Positions 45,897 to 55,100 of a stretch of DNA of 64,000 nt are shown piece after piece (position 1 is the first letter of the stretch; every line of letters starts with the position of its first letter). The notes below the pieces were generated by a model. The model made no database searches. It saw only the letters and a list, made by a program, of their open reading frames with translations, and had not been told where the DNA came from. The translations under genes and the position numbers were made by a program. This DNA is from Sphingobium scionense (GTDB lineage: Bacteria; Pseudomonadota; Alphaproteobacteria; Sphingomonadales; Sphingomonadaceae): positions 62,001 through 126,000 of the forward strand of contig NZ_JACIEU010000006.1 of NCBI RefSeq assembly GCF_014197035.1. Direction: 5' to 3'.

Positions 45897-46354
45897 GCCG
45901 CTGCATCCCCCTGCTTGGGCGCAACGGGCTCCTCTGCGACATAGGGTGGCTTGTCCGCCACCGGCGGCGGTGCAGCCTCCGCCACATAGGGCGGTGCGTC
46001 GACCGCGGCAGCAGGCGCCTCCGCCACATAAGGTGGCTTTTCGTTCTGGACCGGATCAGACGGCGCATCGCTGGCCGAAGCATGCTCGATGACCTGGGTT
46101 TCGGGAACCTGGGTCTCGGGCGGATGCTCGGCCATGATGCGCTTATTCTGCTCGGCCCATTTCTTTTCCAGCTCCTCCAGCTCGACTTCGCGCACCATGG
46201 CATCGATGCCGGTGCGGAAATGCCGGGCCATGCCCTGCGCCTTCCCCACGATCTGCCCCACCTTGTAGAGCGCACGTGGAAGATCCTTTGGCCCGATCAC
46301 GATCACAGCAATGATCACGATCACCAGAAATTCGGACGAATCGATGCCAAACAT
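45893..46354 (-). CDS. tatB: Sec-independent translocase subunit TatB
   Basis: 153 residues. The N-terminal helix [36 protein letters not shown] carries the GPKDLP hinge typical of TatB, followed by an amphipathic helix. The C-terminal half holds three copies of PPYVAE within about 50 residues, a low-complexity tail. TatB joins TatC as the substrate receptor. It lies 26 bases after tatA. Confidence 0.94.
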   Translation of the reverse strand: MFGIDSSEFLVIVIIAVIVIGPKDLPRALYKVGQIVGKAQGMARHFRTGIDAMVREVELEELEKKWAEQNKRIMAEHPPETQVPETQVIEHASASDAPSDPVQNEKPPYVAEAPAAAVDAPPYVAEAAPPPVADKPPYVAEEPVAPKQGDAAA

Positions 46355-46380
46355 GCGCGACTACCAGCCTGCGTTAGAGA

Positions 46381-46620
46381 TCAGGCCTTGGTCTTTTCTT
46401 CGGTCGCGCTCGGCGCGTCCTGCTCGGGCACGCGATGGCCCTCGATCCGGGTTGCCGGCTTGGCAGAAGTTGCCTCATCCTCGTCGTCGGCCATGCCCTT
46501 CTTGAAGCTTTTGATACCCTTGGCCACGTCACCCATCAGGCCGGAAATACGACCGCCACCGAACAGCAGCATGACGACCAGGAGCACGATCACCCAGTGC
46601 ATCAGCGAGAAAGAACCCAT
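46381..46620 (-). CDS. tatA: Sec-independent translocase subunit TatA
   Basis: 79 residues. One membrane helix, [21 protein letters not shown], then the conserved hinge [24 protein letters not shown] and an acidic tail. TatA assembles the transport channel. ATG 46620 was chosen because it leaves the standard short periplasmic N terminus; the frame is open much further upstream. It follows scpB by 28 bases with AGGAG upstream. Confidence 0.96.
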   Translation of the reverse strand: MGSFSLMHWVIVLLVVMLLFGGGRISGLMGDVAKGIKSFKKGMADDEDEATSAKPATRIEGHRVPEQDAPSATEEKTKA

Positions 46621-46648
46621 TTTCACATACTCCTGAAAGGAGGCCTTT

Positions 46649-47257
46649 CTAGGCCTCTTCCTCATCCTTTTCCAGAACGGATTGGCCGCCCAGACCCTCC
46701 AGCGCCAAATCAACCGGATCCAGCAGCCCTGCAGCCCGCAAATCGTCCAGACCCGGCAGGTCTCGGCGGCTGCTAAGGCCAAAATGTGACAAAAACTCTA
46801 CGCTCGTCGCATAGATGAGCGGGCGTCCCGGCACTTCGCGCCGCCCCACAGGGCGAACCCAGCCCGCCTCCATCAGCACATCGAGCGTGCCCTTGGCCAC
46901 CTGAACGCCGCGAATCGCCTCGATCTCCGCCCGGCTCACCGGCTCATGATAGGCGATGATCGCCAGCGTCTCCATCGCCGCGCGGGACAGCTTGCGCGTC
47001 TCGTCCCGTTCCCGGCGCAAGATATGCGCCAGGTCGGCGGCCGTCTGGAAATGCCAGCGCCCGCCCCGTTCGACCAGATTGACGCCGCGCCCGGCATAAT
47101 CCTGCGCCAGCCCGGCCAGCGTCGCGGGCAGGTCGCCGCCATCGCCGACATGGGCGCGCAGTTCGACGGGCGTCAGCGGTTCCTCCGCCGCAAACAGTGC
47201 CGCCTCCACCGCGCGCGCGAAATCATCCATCTCCCGGATCACTGCAACTGCTCCCAT
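46649..47257 (-). CDS. scpB: Condensin-associated segregation protein ScpB
   Basis: 202 residues. Two winged-helix domains, with [21 protein letters not shown] at the N terminus and [64 protein letters not shown], the ScpB signature. With ScpA it binds the Smc kleisin complex. The ORF starts ATG 47257 (19-base overlap with scpA); an ATG at 47230, nine codons later, is also plausible and begins at [11 protein letters not shown]. Confidence 0.95.
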   Translation of the reverse strand: MGAVAVIREMDDFARAVEAALFAAEEPLTPVELRAHVGDGGDLPATLAGLAQDYAGRGVNLVERGGRWHFQTAADLAHILRRERDETRKLSRAAMETLAIIAYHEPVSRAEIEAIRGVQVAKGTLDVLMEAGWVRPVGRREVPGRPLIYATSVEFLSHFGLSSRRDLPGLDDLRAAGLLDPVDLALEGLGGQSVLEKDEEEA

Positions 47258-48021
47258 TGATCGCCCGACAGCGCCGCACGCAGGTAGATCGGCTCGAATA
47301 TTCCGTCCTGGCGTATCTCCACCCGCCCCTGCTTGGCCAGTTCCAGCATCGCGACGAAACTGCTGGCCAGCGCCGATTTTGCCATCGGCCCATCGCGATC
47401 GTCGGGCAGGAAGGATTCCAGAGTCGTCCAGTCGAGTGCCGACCCCACCAGCGCGCCGACCCGCCGGATCGCCTCGTCCAGCGTCATGACCGGTCGCACC
47501 GCCACCATATGGATCACCGGCTGGTTGCGCGCACGAATCTGGCCATAGGCCTGGATCAGTTCATAAAGGCTGGCGGTCCATTTGGGCCGGCGCACCATGT
47601 GCAGCCCCTCGGGCCGGGGGCGGACAAAGACGTCGCGCCCGATCCGGTCGCCGGCCATCAGTCGCGCGCCCGCCTCGCGCATCGCGTGCAGCCGTTGCAG
47701 CCGCAATTGCAGCCGCAGCGCCATTTCCTCGGGCCTGGGTTCGGGCTGCGCCTCCCTGGGCAGCAGCATCGCCGATTTGAGATAGGCGAGCCAGGCCGCC
47801 ATCACCAGATAGTCGGCGGCCAGTTCCAGCTTCAGCTGCCGGGCGCCATCGACATAGGCCAGATATTGCTCGACCAGCGCCAGGATGGAAATTTCGCGCA
47901 GATCGACCTTCTGCGTCCGCGCCAGCGCCAGCAACAGGTCGAGCGGCCCCTCCCAGCTTTCGAAGCTGACGGTCAGAACCTCGGCGGGCGTCGCGGCCGG
48001 GGCGGTGAAGAGATCGTCCAT
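47239..48021 (-). CDS. scpA: Segregation and condensation protein ScpA (kleisin)
   Basis: 260 residues. FESWEGPLDLLLALARTQKVDLREISILALVEQYLAYVD at about residues 20-60 is the kleisin N-terminal helical pair that binds the Smc neck, and the C-terminal winged helix binds the Smc head (SSFVAMLELAKQGRVEIRQDGIFEPIYL). It bridges Smc for chromosome segregation. Overlaps scpB and follows nagZ by 17 bases. Confidence 0.96.
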   Translation of the reverse strand: MDDLFTAPAATPAEVLTVSFESWEGPLDLLLALARTQKVDLREISILALVEQYLAYVDGARQLKLELAADYLVMAAWLAYLKSAMLLPREAQPEPRPEEMALRLQLRLQRLHAMREAGARLMAGDRIGRDVFVRPRPEGLHMVRRPKWTASLYELIQAYGQIRARNQPVIHMVAVRPVMTLDEAIRRVGALVGSALDWTTLESFLPDDRDGPMAKSALASSFVAMLELAKQGRVEIRQDGIFEPIYLRAALSGDQWEQLQ

Positions 48022-48038
48022 CGCCCCCGCGTCCGCGA

Positions 48039-49049
48039 TCAGGCCGGAACCAGCGCCAGCAGCGTGTCGCGGGTCGCCAGCAATTCTTCCATCGGCGGCA
48101 GGTCGGCGACATGGGCCGACGCCATCGCCCGATCGAGCCGCGCCCGCGCAGCCGGCGTGATCTCCGACAGCAGATTGGCGATGCCGACCATATCATCCAT
48201 TCGCCCCCAGCAATTGAGCGCCAGGTCGCACCCGGCCGCGACCACGCCGGCGGCCAGTTCGGGAATCGAGCCCTTCAGTGCCTTCATGTCGAGATCATCG
48301 GACATCAACAGCCCGTCAAAGCCGATCCGCTGGCGAATGATGTCCTCGATCACGATCGGCGACAGGCTGGCCGGCCGGTCGGCATCCCATGCGGTGTAGA
48401 CGACATGGGCCGTCATCCCCATCGGCGCGGCCTTGAGCGCACGGAACGGCGCCAGGTCGGTTTCCAGTTCCTCCGTCCCGGCATGGACGACCGGCAGTTC
48501 CAGATGGCTGTCGACCAGCGCGCGGCCGTGCCCCGGCATATGCTTGACGATGCCCACGACATTGCCGTCGGCCAGCCCCTCGATCACCGCGCGGCCAAGC
48601 GCCGCGACCCGCATTGGCTCGGCGCCCAGCGTCCGGTCGCCCATGATGTCGCTCGCCCCCTCCTGCCGCACGTCCAGCAGCGGCAGCGCATCGACCGTGA
48701 TGCCAACCTCCGCCAGCATCAGCGCGAGCGCCCGCGCATTGGCCCGCGCCGCCGCGATCGCGCTGGACGGCGCAATGTCATAGAGGCGGTCGAATACGGC
48801 GCCGGCAGGAAAGCTGGGCCAGACCGGCGCCTGCATCCGCGCGACCCGGCCGCCCTCCTGATCGATCATGATCAGCAGATCGTCGCGCCCGTGCAGCGCG
48901 CGCAGTTCGTCGGTCAGCGCCCGCACCTGCGCGCGATCGGCAATGTTGCGCTTGAACAAGATATAGCCGGCCGGCTGCGCCTCGGCAAAGAAGGCGCGCT
49001 CGTCGGCGGTCAGGGTTTCGCCGGATAGGCCGAAGATGACGGGTTTCAT
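48039..49049 (-). CDS. nagZ: Beta-N-acetylglucosaminidase, NagZ type
   Basis: 336 residues, GH3 family. KPVIFGLSGETLTADERAFF at the N terminus, LIMIDQEGGRVARM near 100, KHMPGHGRALVDSHLELPVV (the catalytic His loop) and MSDDLDMKALKG (nucleophile Asp) near 247. It removes GlcNAc from muropeptides in recycling. Together with the neighbouring SPOR, ScpA and ScpB genes it forms a minus-strand run; 55 bases lie between the SPOR stop and the nagZ start. Confidence 0.93.
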   Translation of the reverse strand: MKPVIFGLSGETLTADERAFFAEAQPAGYILFKRNIADRAQVRALTDELRALHGRDDLLIMIDQEGGRVARMQAPVWPSFPAGAVFDRLYDIAPSSAIAAARANARALALMLAEVGITVDALPLLDVRQEGASDIMGDRTLGAEPMRVAALGRAVIEGLADGNVVGIVKHMPGHGRALVDSHLELPVVHAGTEELETDLAPFRALKAAPMGMTAHVVYTAWDADRPASLSPIVIEDIIRQRIGFDGLLMSDDLDMKALKGSIPELAAGVVAAGCDLALNCWGRMDDMVGIANLLSEITPAARARLDRAMASAHVADLPPMEELLATRDTLLALVPA

Positions 49050-49104
49050 GACGCCGATGCTAATGACTAAGGCGCGGGCTGTCGACGCCCGCGCCCTGTT
49101 TGGG

Positions 49105-49824
49105 TCAATTGACGATGATGCAGCTTTCGCCCGCGACCTTCAGCTTGCCGCAAACGGTGCCCGCCTGCCCGCCGGCGCTGGCGCGCAGGCGATAAACGGT
49201 GCTGCCGCCCACTTCGGCCGGCTCGACCGACATGGCGAGCGGCGCCAGATAGGCAAAGCGCTTCGACAGGCGGCCCCAGGCATCCTTGGCGCCCGACGCG
49301 CTGCCATAGGCACCCAGCTGGATGACGCCGCTGCCGGTCGCCTTGGGCGTGGCCGCCTTGGGCGCGACCCTGGTCTCGTCCTCGACCTTGGCGGTGACAC
49401 TCTGCGCGGGCTTGGCGGGAACAGCGGGCTTGGTGCCTGCGGGGGCAGCGCCGGTCGGGGTGATCGGCGCCTCGGGCACGCGGCTCGGGTCGATCTGGCC
49501 ATCGCGCGCCACGCCCTCGCTCGCGGCGAAGCTGGCATCGCCCTCGCCCTGGAACTTCTTGGCGTCGGCCTCCTTGGCCGCGACCTTGTAGTCACCCTGC
49601 GGCGCGGCGATCAGTTGCCCTTCGCCCGCGCCACCGCCATTGCGGTTCTGCATCCACCATACGCCCGCGACCACCGCACCGATCAATGCCAGCCCCAATA
49701 TGATGAGGCCGAGCAGGCGCAGGGGCGAAATCCGCTCCTCATCCGCCTCGTCGAGCGCAGGTTCCAGCCAGGGCAGCCGGTCCTCGTCATCGAGGTCAAG
49801 TCGCCCACGTGCATAGTCACCCAT
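49105..49824 (-). CDS. SPOR domain protein, bitopic
   Basis: 239 residues. An acidic cytoplasmic tail of about 35 residues, one membrane helix at about 37-57, a Pro/Ala/Thr-rich stretch from about 75-160, then a SPOR domain at about 170-236 with GVIQLGAYGSASGAKDAWGRLSKRF and STVYRLRASAGGQ. SPOR domains target the septum by binding denuded glycan strands. It lies between nagZ and argS, whose stop is 19 bases from its start. Confidence 0.85.
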   Translation of the reverse strand: MGDYARGRLDLDDEDRLPWLEPALDEADEERISPLRLLGLIILGLALIGAVVAGVWWMQNRNGGGAGEGQLIAAPQGDYKVAAKEADAKKFQGEGDASFAASEGVARDGQIDPSRVPEAPITPTGAAPAGTKPAVPAKPAQSVTAKVEDETRVAPKAATPKATGSGVIQLGAYGSASGAKDAWGRLSKRFAYLAPLAMSVEPAEVGGSTVYRLRASAGGQAGTVCGKLKVAGESCIIVN

Positions 49825-49843
49825 TATCGAAACTCCGCTCGGC

Positions 49844-51577
49844 TCACTGCATTTCGGTCAGCGCGACCACGCCCATCAGGGCAAGGCCGTTGCGGATGAT
49901 CTGCCCGATTCCGCGGCTCAAGAAAAGCCGGGCCGAGGTGAGGGCCGGATCGTCCGCCAGCACGACGCGCGCGCGCGGATCGTCATTGCCCATATTCCAC
50001 CAGCCATGGAAGGCCGAGGCTAAGTCATTGAGATAGAAGGCAATGCGATGCGGTTCGCGGGCCTGAGCCGATCCTTCGACGACGCGCGGGAACTGTGCCG
50101 CCAGCTTCACCAGGTTCAGCTCCGCCGTCCCAAGCAGGGACAGGTCGGGCGCGGGAAGATCGATCCCGGCCTCCTGCGCGCGGCGGCCGAGCGAGGAAAT
50201 GCGGGCATGGGCATATTGCACATAGAAGACCGGATTGTCCTTCGAGGCTTCCACCACCTTGGCGAAATCGAAGTCCATCTGGGCATCGGCCTTGCGCGTC
50301 AGCATGGTGAAGCGGACGACATCCTTGCCCACTTCGCGCACGACATCGGCGAGCGTGACGAAATTGCCGGCGCGCTTGGACATCTTCACCGGCTCGCCGT
50401 CGCGCAGCAGGCGGACCATCTGGATCAGCTTCACATCAAACCGCGCCTTGCCCTCGGTCAGGGCGGCGACGGCGGCCTGGATGCGCTTCACCGTGCCGGC
50501 ATGGTCCGCGCCCCAGATGTCGATCAACTGGTCGGCGGTCTGCGCCTTCTGGAAATGATAGGCCATGTCGGCGCCGAAATAGGTCCAGCTGCCGTTCGAC
50601 TTCTTGATGGGGCGATCCTGATCATCGCCAAATTTGGTCGAGCGGAACAGCGGCAGTTCCACCGGTTCCCAATCGTCGGGCAGTTCGCCCTTGGGCGCTT
50701 CCAGCACGCCGTCATAGACCAGGTCATGGGCGCGCAGCCAGGCTTCCGCCTGTTCGGGCTTGCCCGCCGCCTGCAACTCGGCTTCCGACGAGAAGACGTC
50801 ATGGACGATACCAAGCTGCGCCAGATCGCTGCGGATCATGTCCATCATCTTCGCGACGGCAAAAGTGCGGAACAGGACCAGCCAGTCGCCCTCGGGCGCG
50901 CCGACGAACTTGTCGCCATATTCGGCCGCCAGCGCCTGGCCGACCGGCACCAGATAATCGCCGGGATAGAGACCTTCGGGGATCGCGCCGACATCCTCGC
51001 CCAGCGCTTCGCGGTAGCGCAGATGCGCCGAACGGGCGAGCACGTCGACCTGGCCGCCGGCATCATTGATATAATATTCGCGGATCACCTTGTGCCCGGC
51101 ATATTCCAGCAGGGTGGCGAGCGCGTCGCCAACCACCGCGCCGCGGCAATGGCCCATATGCATGGGACCGGTGGGATTGGCCGAGACATATTCGACGTTC
51201 ACGGTCGTGCCCGCGCCGAAGTCGGACCGGCCATAATCGGCGGCTTCGGCATGGATCGCTGCCAGTTCGGCACGCCAGGTCGGGTCGGTCAGGGTCAGGT
51301 TGATGAAGCCGGGACCGGCGATGCTGGCCGCCTCGACCTCATCCAGCGCCTGCAGCTTGGTCACGATCGCATCGGCCAGCGCGCGCGGATTGGTGCCGGC
51401 GGGCTTGGCCAGCACCATCGCGGCGTTGGTGGCCAGGTCGCCATGGCTGGGGTCGCGCGGCGGCTCCACCGTCACCGGCTTGCGGTTGAGGCCGGCGGGC
51501 AGCGTGCCTTCGGCCTCCAGCGCGTCGAGCACGGCATCGAGATGGGCGGTGAAACGGGTGTAAAGGGACACGGGCAT
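49844..51577 (-). CDS. argS: Arginyl-tRNA synthetase
   Basis: 577 residues, class I aminoacyl-tRNA synthetase. The HIGH motif is HMGH in NPTGPMHMGHCRGAVVGDAL and the KMSKS-like motif is KMSKRAG. The C-terminal anticodon domain starts at about residue 460 with VQYAHARISSLGRRA. It charges tRNA-Arg. ATG 51577 was chosen because GGAG lies about 9 bases upstream and the earlier in-frame codon at 51586 is TTG. A dispersed repeat lies just before the gene. Confidence 0.97.
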   Translation of the reverse strand: MPVSLYTRFTAHLDAVLDALEAEGTLPAGLNRKPVTVEPPRDPSHGDLATNAAMVLAKPAGTNPRALADAIVTKLQALDEVEAASIAGPGFINLTLTDPTWRAELAAIHAEAADYGRSDFGAGTTVNVEYVSANPTGPMHMGHCRGAVVGDALATLLEYAGHKVIREYYINDAGGQVDVLARSAHLRYREALGEDVGAIPEGLYPGDYLVPVGQALAAEYGDKFVGAPEGDWLVLFRTFAVAKMMDMIRSDLAQLGIVHDVFSSEAELQAAGKPEQAEAWLRAHDLVYDGVLEAPKGELPDDWEPVELPLFRSTKFGDDQDRPIKKSNGSWTYFGADMAYHFQKAQTADQLIDIWGADHAGTVKRIQAAVAALTEGKARFDVKLIQMVRLLRDGEPVKMSKRAGNFVTLADVVREVGKDVVRFTMLTRKADAQMDFDFAKVVEASKDNPVFYVQYAHARISSLGRRAQEAGIDLPAPDLSLLGTAELNLVKLAAQFPRVVEGSAQAREPHRIAFYLNDLASAFHGWWNMGNDDPRARVVLADDPALTSARLFLSRGIGQIIRNGLALMGVVALTEMQ

Positions 51578-51588
51578 TTCCTTCAACT

Positions 51589-51684
51589 CCGTTCGCCCTG
51601 AGCGAAGTCGAAGGGCCAGGCTGAACGGAGTGAAGCACTTCGCTTCGCTCAGTGGCGGGCTTCGACTTCGCTCAGCCCGAACGG
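51589..51684. repeat. Dispersed inverted repeat, CTGAGCGAAGTCGAAGGG family, copy 3
   Basis: It begins CCGTTCGCCCTGAGCGAAG and ends CTTCGCTCAGCCCGAACGG, the same ends as at 2572 and 7497. It lies in the spacer between the lipoprotein gene and argS. Its end is 11 bases from the argS start, so the argS ribosome site borders the element. Confidence 0.9.
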
Positions 51685-51700
51685 AAACAAATCAACGGGC

Positions 51701-52348
51701 TTAACGGGTCGCGTTATATTTGAGCTGATCCTGGGTCAGGTTGAAACCCACGAGCAGCTCGAAGCTGGTTCGCTGCAGCGCCGCCTTGACGTCCGGCTGG
51801 GCGAAGGGGTCGATCGCCGCATCCGCATCGCCCGCCTTGCGCTTCTGCGTGATCTTCTGCTGGATTTCCGGCGGCAGCGTGGCCGATGCCTTGTCGACAT
51901 AGGAGCCCGCCGTTGCGGTCGCGGTCGCGCGATATTCGCCCGGCGCGAAGTTCAGCGTGACCTGGCCGATCCGCTTGGCCACCACGGCACTGCCCCCGCG
52001 CACGATCGCGGAGAAATAGGGCAAGGTCACCTGGCGCGCGGCCGCCGCATCATTACGACGCGCGTTCACCACGAAGGTCGCCTGGGTATAGAGCTGCGCG
52101 CCATCCGAACAGGTCGAACGCAGGTCGGTGATATTCGCCACCACGTCGATCGCGGAAGCATCGCGGCTCTGGGCCGGATTGAACAGGGTCACGTCACCGG
52201 TATAGGCCGGGATCGCCGCCACCGGACAGGCCGAACGCACCGTAACAATACCGCCCGTGGGGTCGATTTCCCCCCGGCGCGAACAGCCGGCAAGGGCAAG
52301 GGCGAGCATTCCGGTCAACGCAATTCGGGACAATGTCACAGGCAGCAA
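51701..52348 (-). CDS. Putative lipoprotein, unknown function
   Basis: 215 residues. A lipoprotein signal peptide ends in the lipobox LALAGC at about residue 22. Beyond it, a beta-rich domain (TVRSACPVAAIPAYTGDVTLF, then NITDLRSTCSDGAQLYTQATFVVNARR) has two cysteines at about 41 and 78. I do not recognise a named family. It is upstream of argS on the same strand and divergent from ispH, with about 130 bases between their starts. Confidence 0.75.
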   Translation of the reverse strand: MLPVTLSRIALTGMLALALAGCSRRGEIDPTGGIVTVRSACPVAAIPAYTGDVTLFNPAQSRDASAIDVVANITDLRSTCSDGAQLYTQATFVVNARRNDAAAARQVTLPYFSAIVRGGSAVVAKRIGQVTLNFAPGEYRATATATAGSYVDKASATLPPEIQQKITQKRKAGDADAAIDPFAQPDVKAALQRTSFELLVGFNLTQDQLKYNATR

Positions 52349-52477
52349 TTCCTCAGCATGCCCCTTAGACAGAGGCGTCCGGCTTCCTTATCCATCCCCC
52401 GCCGCCCACGCAACACAAAGCGCGGCGATTTCCGTTCGCCCCTTCCTTCCCGCGCAACATTGCCCTAAGCCGCGCCC

Positions 52478-53437
52478 ATGACGCAGAGCCCCGCCCCTCG
52501 CCCGCCGATGACCCTGTTGATCGCCGCCCCACGCGGCTTTTGCGCCGGTGTCGACCGCGCGATCATCATTGTGGAACGCGCGATCGAGAAATATGGCGCG
52601 CCAGTCTATGTCCGCCACGAAATCGTCCACAACAAGTTCGTGGTCGACAGCCTCAAGGCCAAGGGCGCGATCTTCGTCGAGGAACTGGACCAGGTGCCGG
52701 ACGGGGTGCCGGTGGTCTTTTCCGCCCATGGCGTGCCCAAGGCGGTGCCGGCCAAGGCGGAGGAGCGCGGCCTCGACTATCTCGACGCCACCTGCCCGCT
52801 GGTCAGCAAGGTGCATCGCCAGGCCGAACGCATGGTGACCGCCGGCCGCCATATCCTGTTCATCGGCCACAAGGGCCATCCCGAGGTGATCGGCACCTTT
52901 GGACAAGTGCCCGAGGGGACGATGACGCTGATCGAGACGGTCGAGGATGCCGAGGCGCTGGCCCCGGTCGATGCCGAAAACCTTGCCTTCCTGACCCAGA
53001 CCACATTGTCGGTCGATGACACCGCCGCGATCGTCGCCACGCTGCAGCGCCGTTTCCCGTCGATCATCGCGCCCAAGGGGGAGGATATCTGCTACGCGAC
53101 GTCCAACCGCCAGACTGCGGTCAAGGCGATCGCCGGCCGTTGCGACGCCGTTTATGTGATCGGCGCGCCCAACAGCTCCAACTCGCTGCGCCTGGTCGAG
53201 GTCGCCGAGCGCGAGGGCACGCCCGCCCGGCTGATCCAGCGTGCAGATGAGATCGACTTTGCCTGGCTGGAGAGCGTGTCGACGCTGGGCCTGACCGCCG
53301 GCGCATCCGCACCGGAGGTTCTGGTGCGCGAAGTTGTAGACCGGATCGCCGAACATTTTGCGGTGACCGAGGAACAGGTGGAAACGGCGCAGGAAACCAT
53401 ATCCTTCAAACTCCCGCGCGGGCTGGAGGCCGCATAA
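52478..53437 (+). CDS. ispH: 4-hydroxy-3-methylbut-2-enyl diphosphate reductase
   Basis: 319 residues. The three cluster-binding cysteines are Cys22 in [11 protein letters not shown], Cys106 in [15 protein letters not shown] and Cys205 in [13 protein letters not shown]. It makes isopentenyl and dimethylallyl diphosphate in the non-mevalonate pathway, which feeds the polyprenyl synthase encoded at 1.4 kb. It begins the unit ispH-thrB-rnhA, with thrB 5 bases after its stop. Confidence 0.97.
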   Translation: MTQSPAPRPPMTLLIAAPRGFCAGVDRAIIIVERAIEKYGAPVYVRHEIVHNKFVVDSLKAKGAIFVEELDQVPDGVPVVFSAHGVPKAVPAKAEERGLDYLDATCPLVSKVHRQAERMVTAGRHILFIGHKGHPEVIGTFGQVPEGTMTLIETVEDAEALAPVDAENLAFLTQTTLSVDDTAAIVATLQRRFPSIIAPKGEDICYATSNRQTAVKAIAGRCDAVYVIGAPNSSNSLRLVEVAEREGTPARLIQRADEIDFAWLESVSTLGLTAGASAPEVLVREVVDRIAEHFAVTEEQVETAQETISFKLPRGLEAA

Positions 53438-53442
53438 GCGTC

Positions 53443-54420
53443 ATGGCCGTCTATACCCACGTTCCCGCCGAAGAGATCGACGCCTTCCTCACCCGCTATG
53501 ACGCCGGCCGGCTGGTGTCCGCCAAAGGCATCGCCGAAGGGGTGGAAAACAGCAATTATCTGCTCGAAACCACCGGCGCAGACGGCAACGGCCATCGCTA
53601 TATCCTGACCCTCTATGAAAAGCGGGTGGATGAGGCGGACCTGCCCTTCTTCATGGACCTGCTCGACCATCTGGGCGCGCGCGGCTGCCTGGTGCCGCGC
53701 TTCATCGCCGACACGGATGGCAAGCGGCTGCAACAGCTGGGCGGACGCCCGGCCTGCCTGATCGAGTTCCTGACCGGCATTTCGGTGACCGAGCCGACCC
53801 CGGCCCAGGCACGCGCCTGCGGCGTGGCGCTGGGCGAACTGCACAGGGCGGCGCAGGGCTTTGCCGGCGAGCGACGCAATGCACTCGACAAGGATGGCTG
53901 GCACGCGCTGGCCGCCAGGTGCGGCGACGATTTCGACCAGATTGCGCCGGGTCTTGGCGCCCGCGTGGCGGAGGAACTGGCCTTTCTCGACGCCCACTGG
54001 CCCGCCGACCTGCCGCGTTCGGTGATCCATGCCGACCTGTTCCCGGACAATGTCCTGATGCTGGGCGATGAAGTCACCGGCCTCATCGACTTTTATTTCA
54101 GCTGCACCGATATCCGCGCCTATGATCTGGCCGTCACCCACAGCGCCTGGTGCTTCAGCAATGACGGCGCCACCTGGTATGGCGACCGCGCAACCGCGAT
54201 CGGCCAAGGCTATGCCGCCGCCCATGGCCTGACCGATGCGGAACGGGCCGCCTTCCCGATCCTGTGCCGGGGCGCGGCACTGCGCTTCCTGCTGACTCGC
54301 GCCTATGACTGGATCAATACGCCGGCCGATGCGCTGGTGACGCGCAAGGATCCACTCGCCTATCTGCGCCGCATGGATTTCTATGCCAAGGCCGATCCGG
54401 CGGAGCTGCTCGGCGCATGA
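53443..54420 (+). CDS. thrB: Homoserine kinase, type II (APH-like)
   Basis: 325 residues. [21 protein letters not shown] at the N terminus, then [13 protein letters not shown], the catalytic loop [16 protein letters not shown] and [24 protein letters not shown]. This aminoglycoside-phosphotransferase-like pattern is typical of the alphaproteobacterial ThrB. It phosphorylates homoserine for threonine synthesis. It overlaps rnhA by 4 bases (ATGA). Confidence 0.95.
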   Translation: MAVYTHVPAEEIDAFLTRYDAGRLVSAKGIAEGVENSNYLLETTGADGNGHRYILTLYEKRVDEADLPFFMDLLDHLGARGCLVPRFIADTDGKRLQQLGGRPACLIEFLTGISVTEPTPAQARACGVALGELHRAAQGFAGERRNALDKDGWHALAARCGDDFDQIAPGLGARVAEELAFLDAHWPADLPRSVIHADLFPDNVLMLGDEVTGLIDFYFSCTDIRAYDLAVTHSAWCFSNDGATWYGDRATAIGQGYAAAHGLTDAERAAFPILCRGAALRFLLTRAYDWINTPADALVTRKDPLAYLRRMDFYAKADPAELLGA

Positions 54421-54863
54421 GCGACCTGCCGCAAGTCCAGATCTTCACCGACGGCGCGTGCAAGGGCAATCCCGGCCCCGGCGGCTGGGGCGCGGTGCTG
54501 CGCTTTGGCGACCAGGAGAAGGAAATCTCTGGCGGCGAGGCGATGACCACCAACAACCGCATGGAGATGATGGCGGCGGTCGAGGCGCTCAACACGCTCA
54601 AGAAACCGTGCCAGGTGACACTCTATACCGACAGCAAATATGTGATGGACGGCATCACCAAGTGGATCTTCGGCTGGCAGAAGCGCGGCTGGAAGACCGC
54701 CGACAACAAGCCGGTCAAGAATGTCGAAATCTGGCAGGAACTGGTGAAGGCCGCCGCCCGGCACAAGCTGGACTGGCAATGGGTCAAGGGCCATGCCGGC
54801 CACCCGGAAAATGAGCGGGCCGACGCGCTGGCCTCGGCTGCAGCGGAAAGCTTCCGCAAATAG
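54417..54863 (+). CDS. rnhA: Ribonuclease HI
   Basis: 148 residues. The catalytic acidic residues are Asp12 in [16 protein letters not shown], Glu in [11 protein letters not shown], Asp in LYTDSKYV and Asp in [12 protein letters not shown], matching the D-E-D-D site. It degrades RNA in RNA-DNA hybrids. It is last in ispH-thrB-rnhA. The order is common in alphaproteobacteria. Confidence 0.97.
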   Translation: MSDLPQVQIFTDGACKGNPGPGGWGAVLRFGDQEKEISGGEAMTTNNRMEMMAAVEALNTLKKPCQVTLYTDSKYVMDGITKWIFGWQKRGWKTADNKPVKNVEIWQELVKAAARHKLDWQWVKGHAGHPENERADALASAAAESFRK

Positions 54864-54902
54864 GGACGGACGGGGAGGTTGCCCCTCCCCGCACCGCGCG
54901 GA

Positions 54903-55079
54903 TTATTCGGCCTCTTCGATCGGCGCGCCGGGGCCGTTCTTCAGGATCGACTCGATCGCATTCTTCGCGCTCGCCTTGGAGCTGTAGCCCTCGGTCCAGA
55001 AAATGATCTCGGCATTATATTTGAACTTGGCCACGAACTCGCCGGCCTTGTTCTTTTCGATCACGAACTTGTGCGCCAT
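54903..55079 (-). CDS. YegP/DUF1508 family small protein
   Basis: 58 residues, read from the minus strand: ATG 55079 with AGGAG upstream, ending at TAA 54903-54905. The protein starts HKFVIEKNKAGEFVAKFKYN and contains IIFWTEGYSSKASAKNAIESI, the DUF1508 pattern seen in YegP-type proteins. A single DUF1508 repeat is present. The role is unknown. Convergent to rnhA. Confidence 0.9.
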   Translation of the reverse strand: MAHKFVIEKNKAGEFVAKFKYNAEIIFWTEGYSSKASAKNAIESILKNGPGAPIEEAE

Positions 55080-55100
55080 CATGCTCTCCTGCTGGTTACG

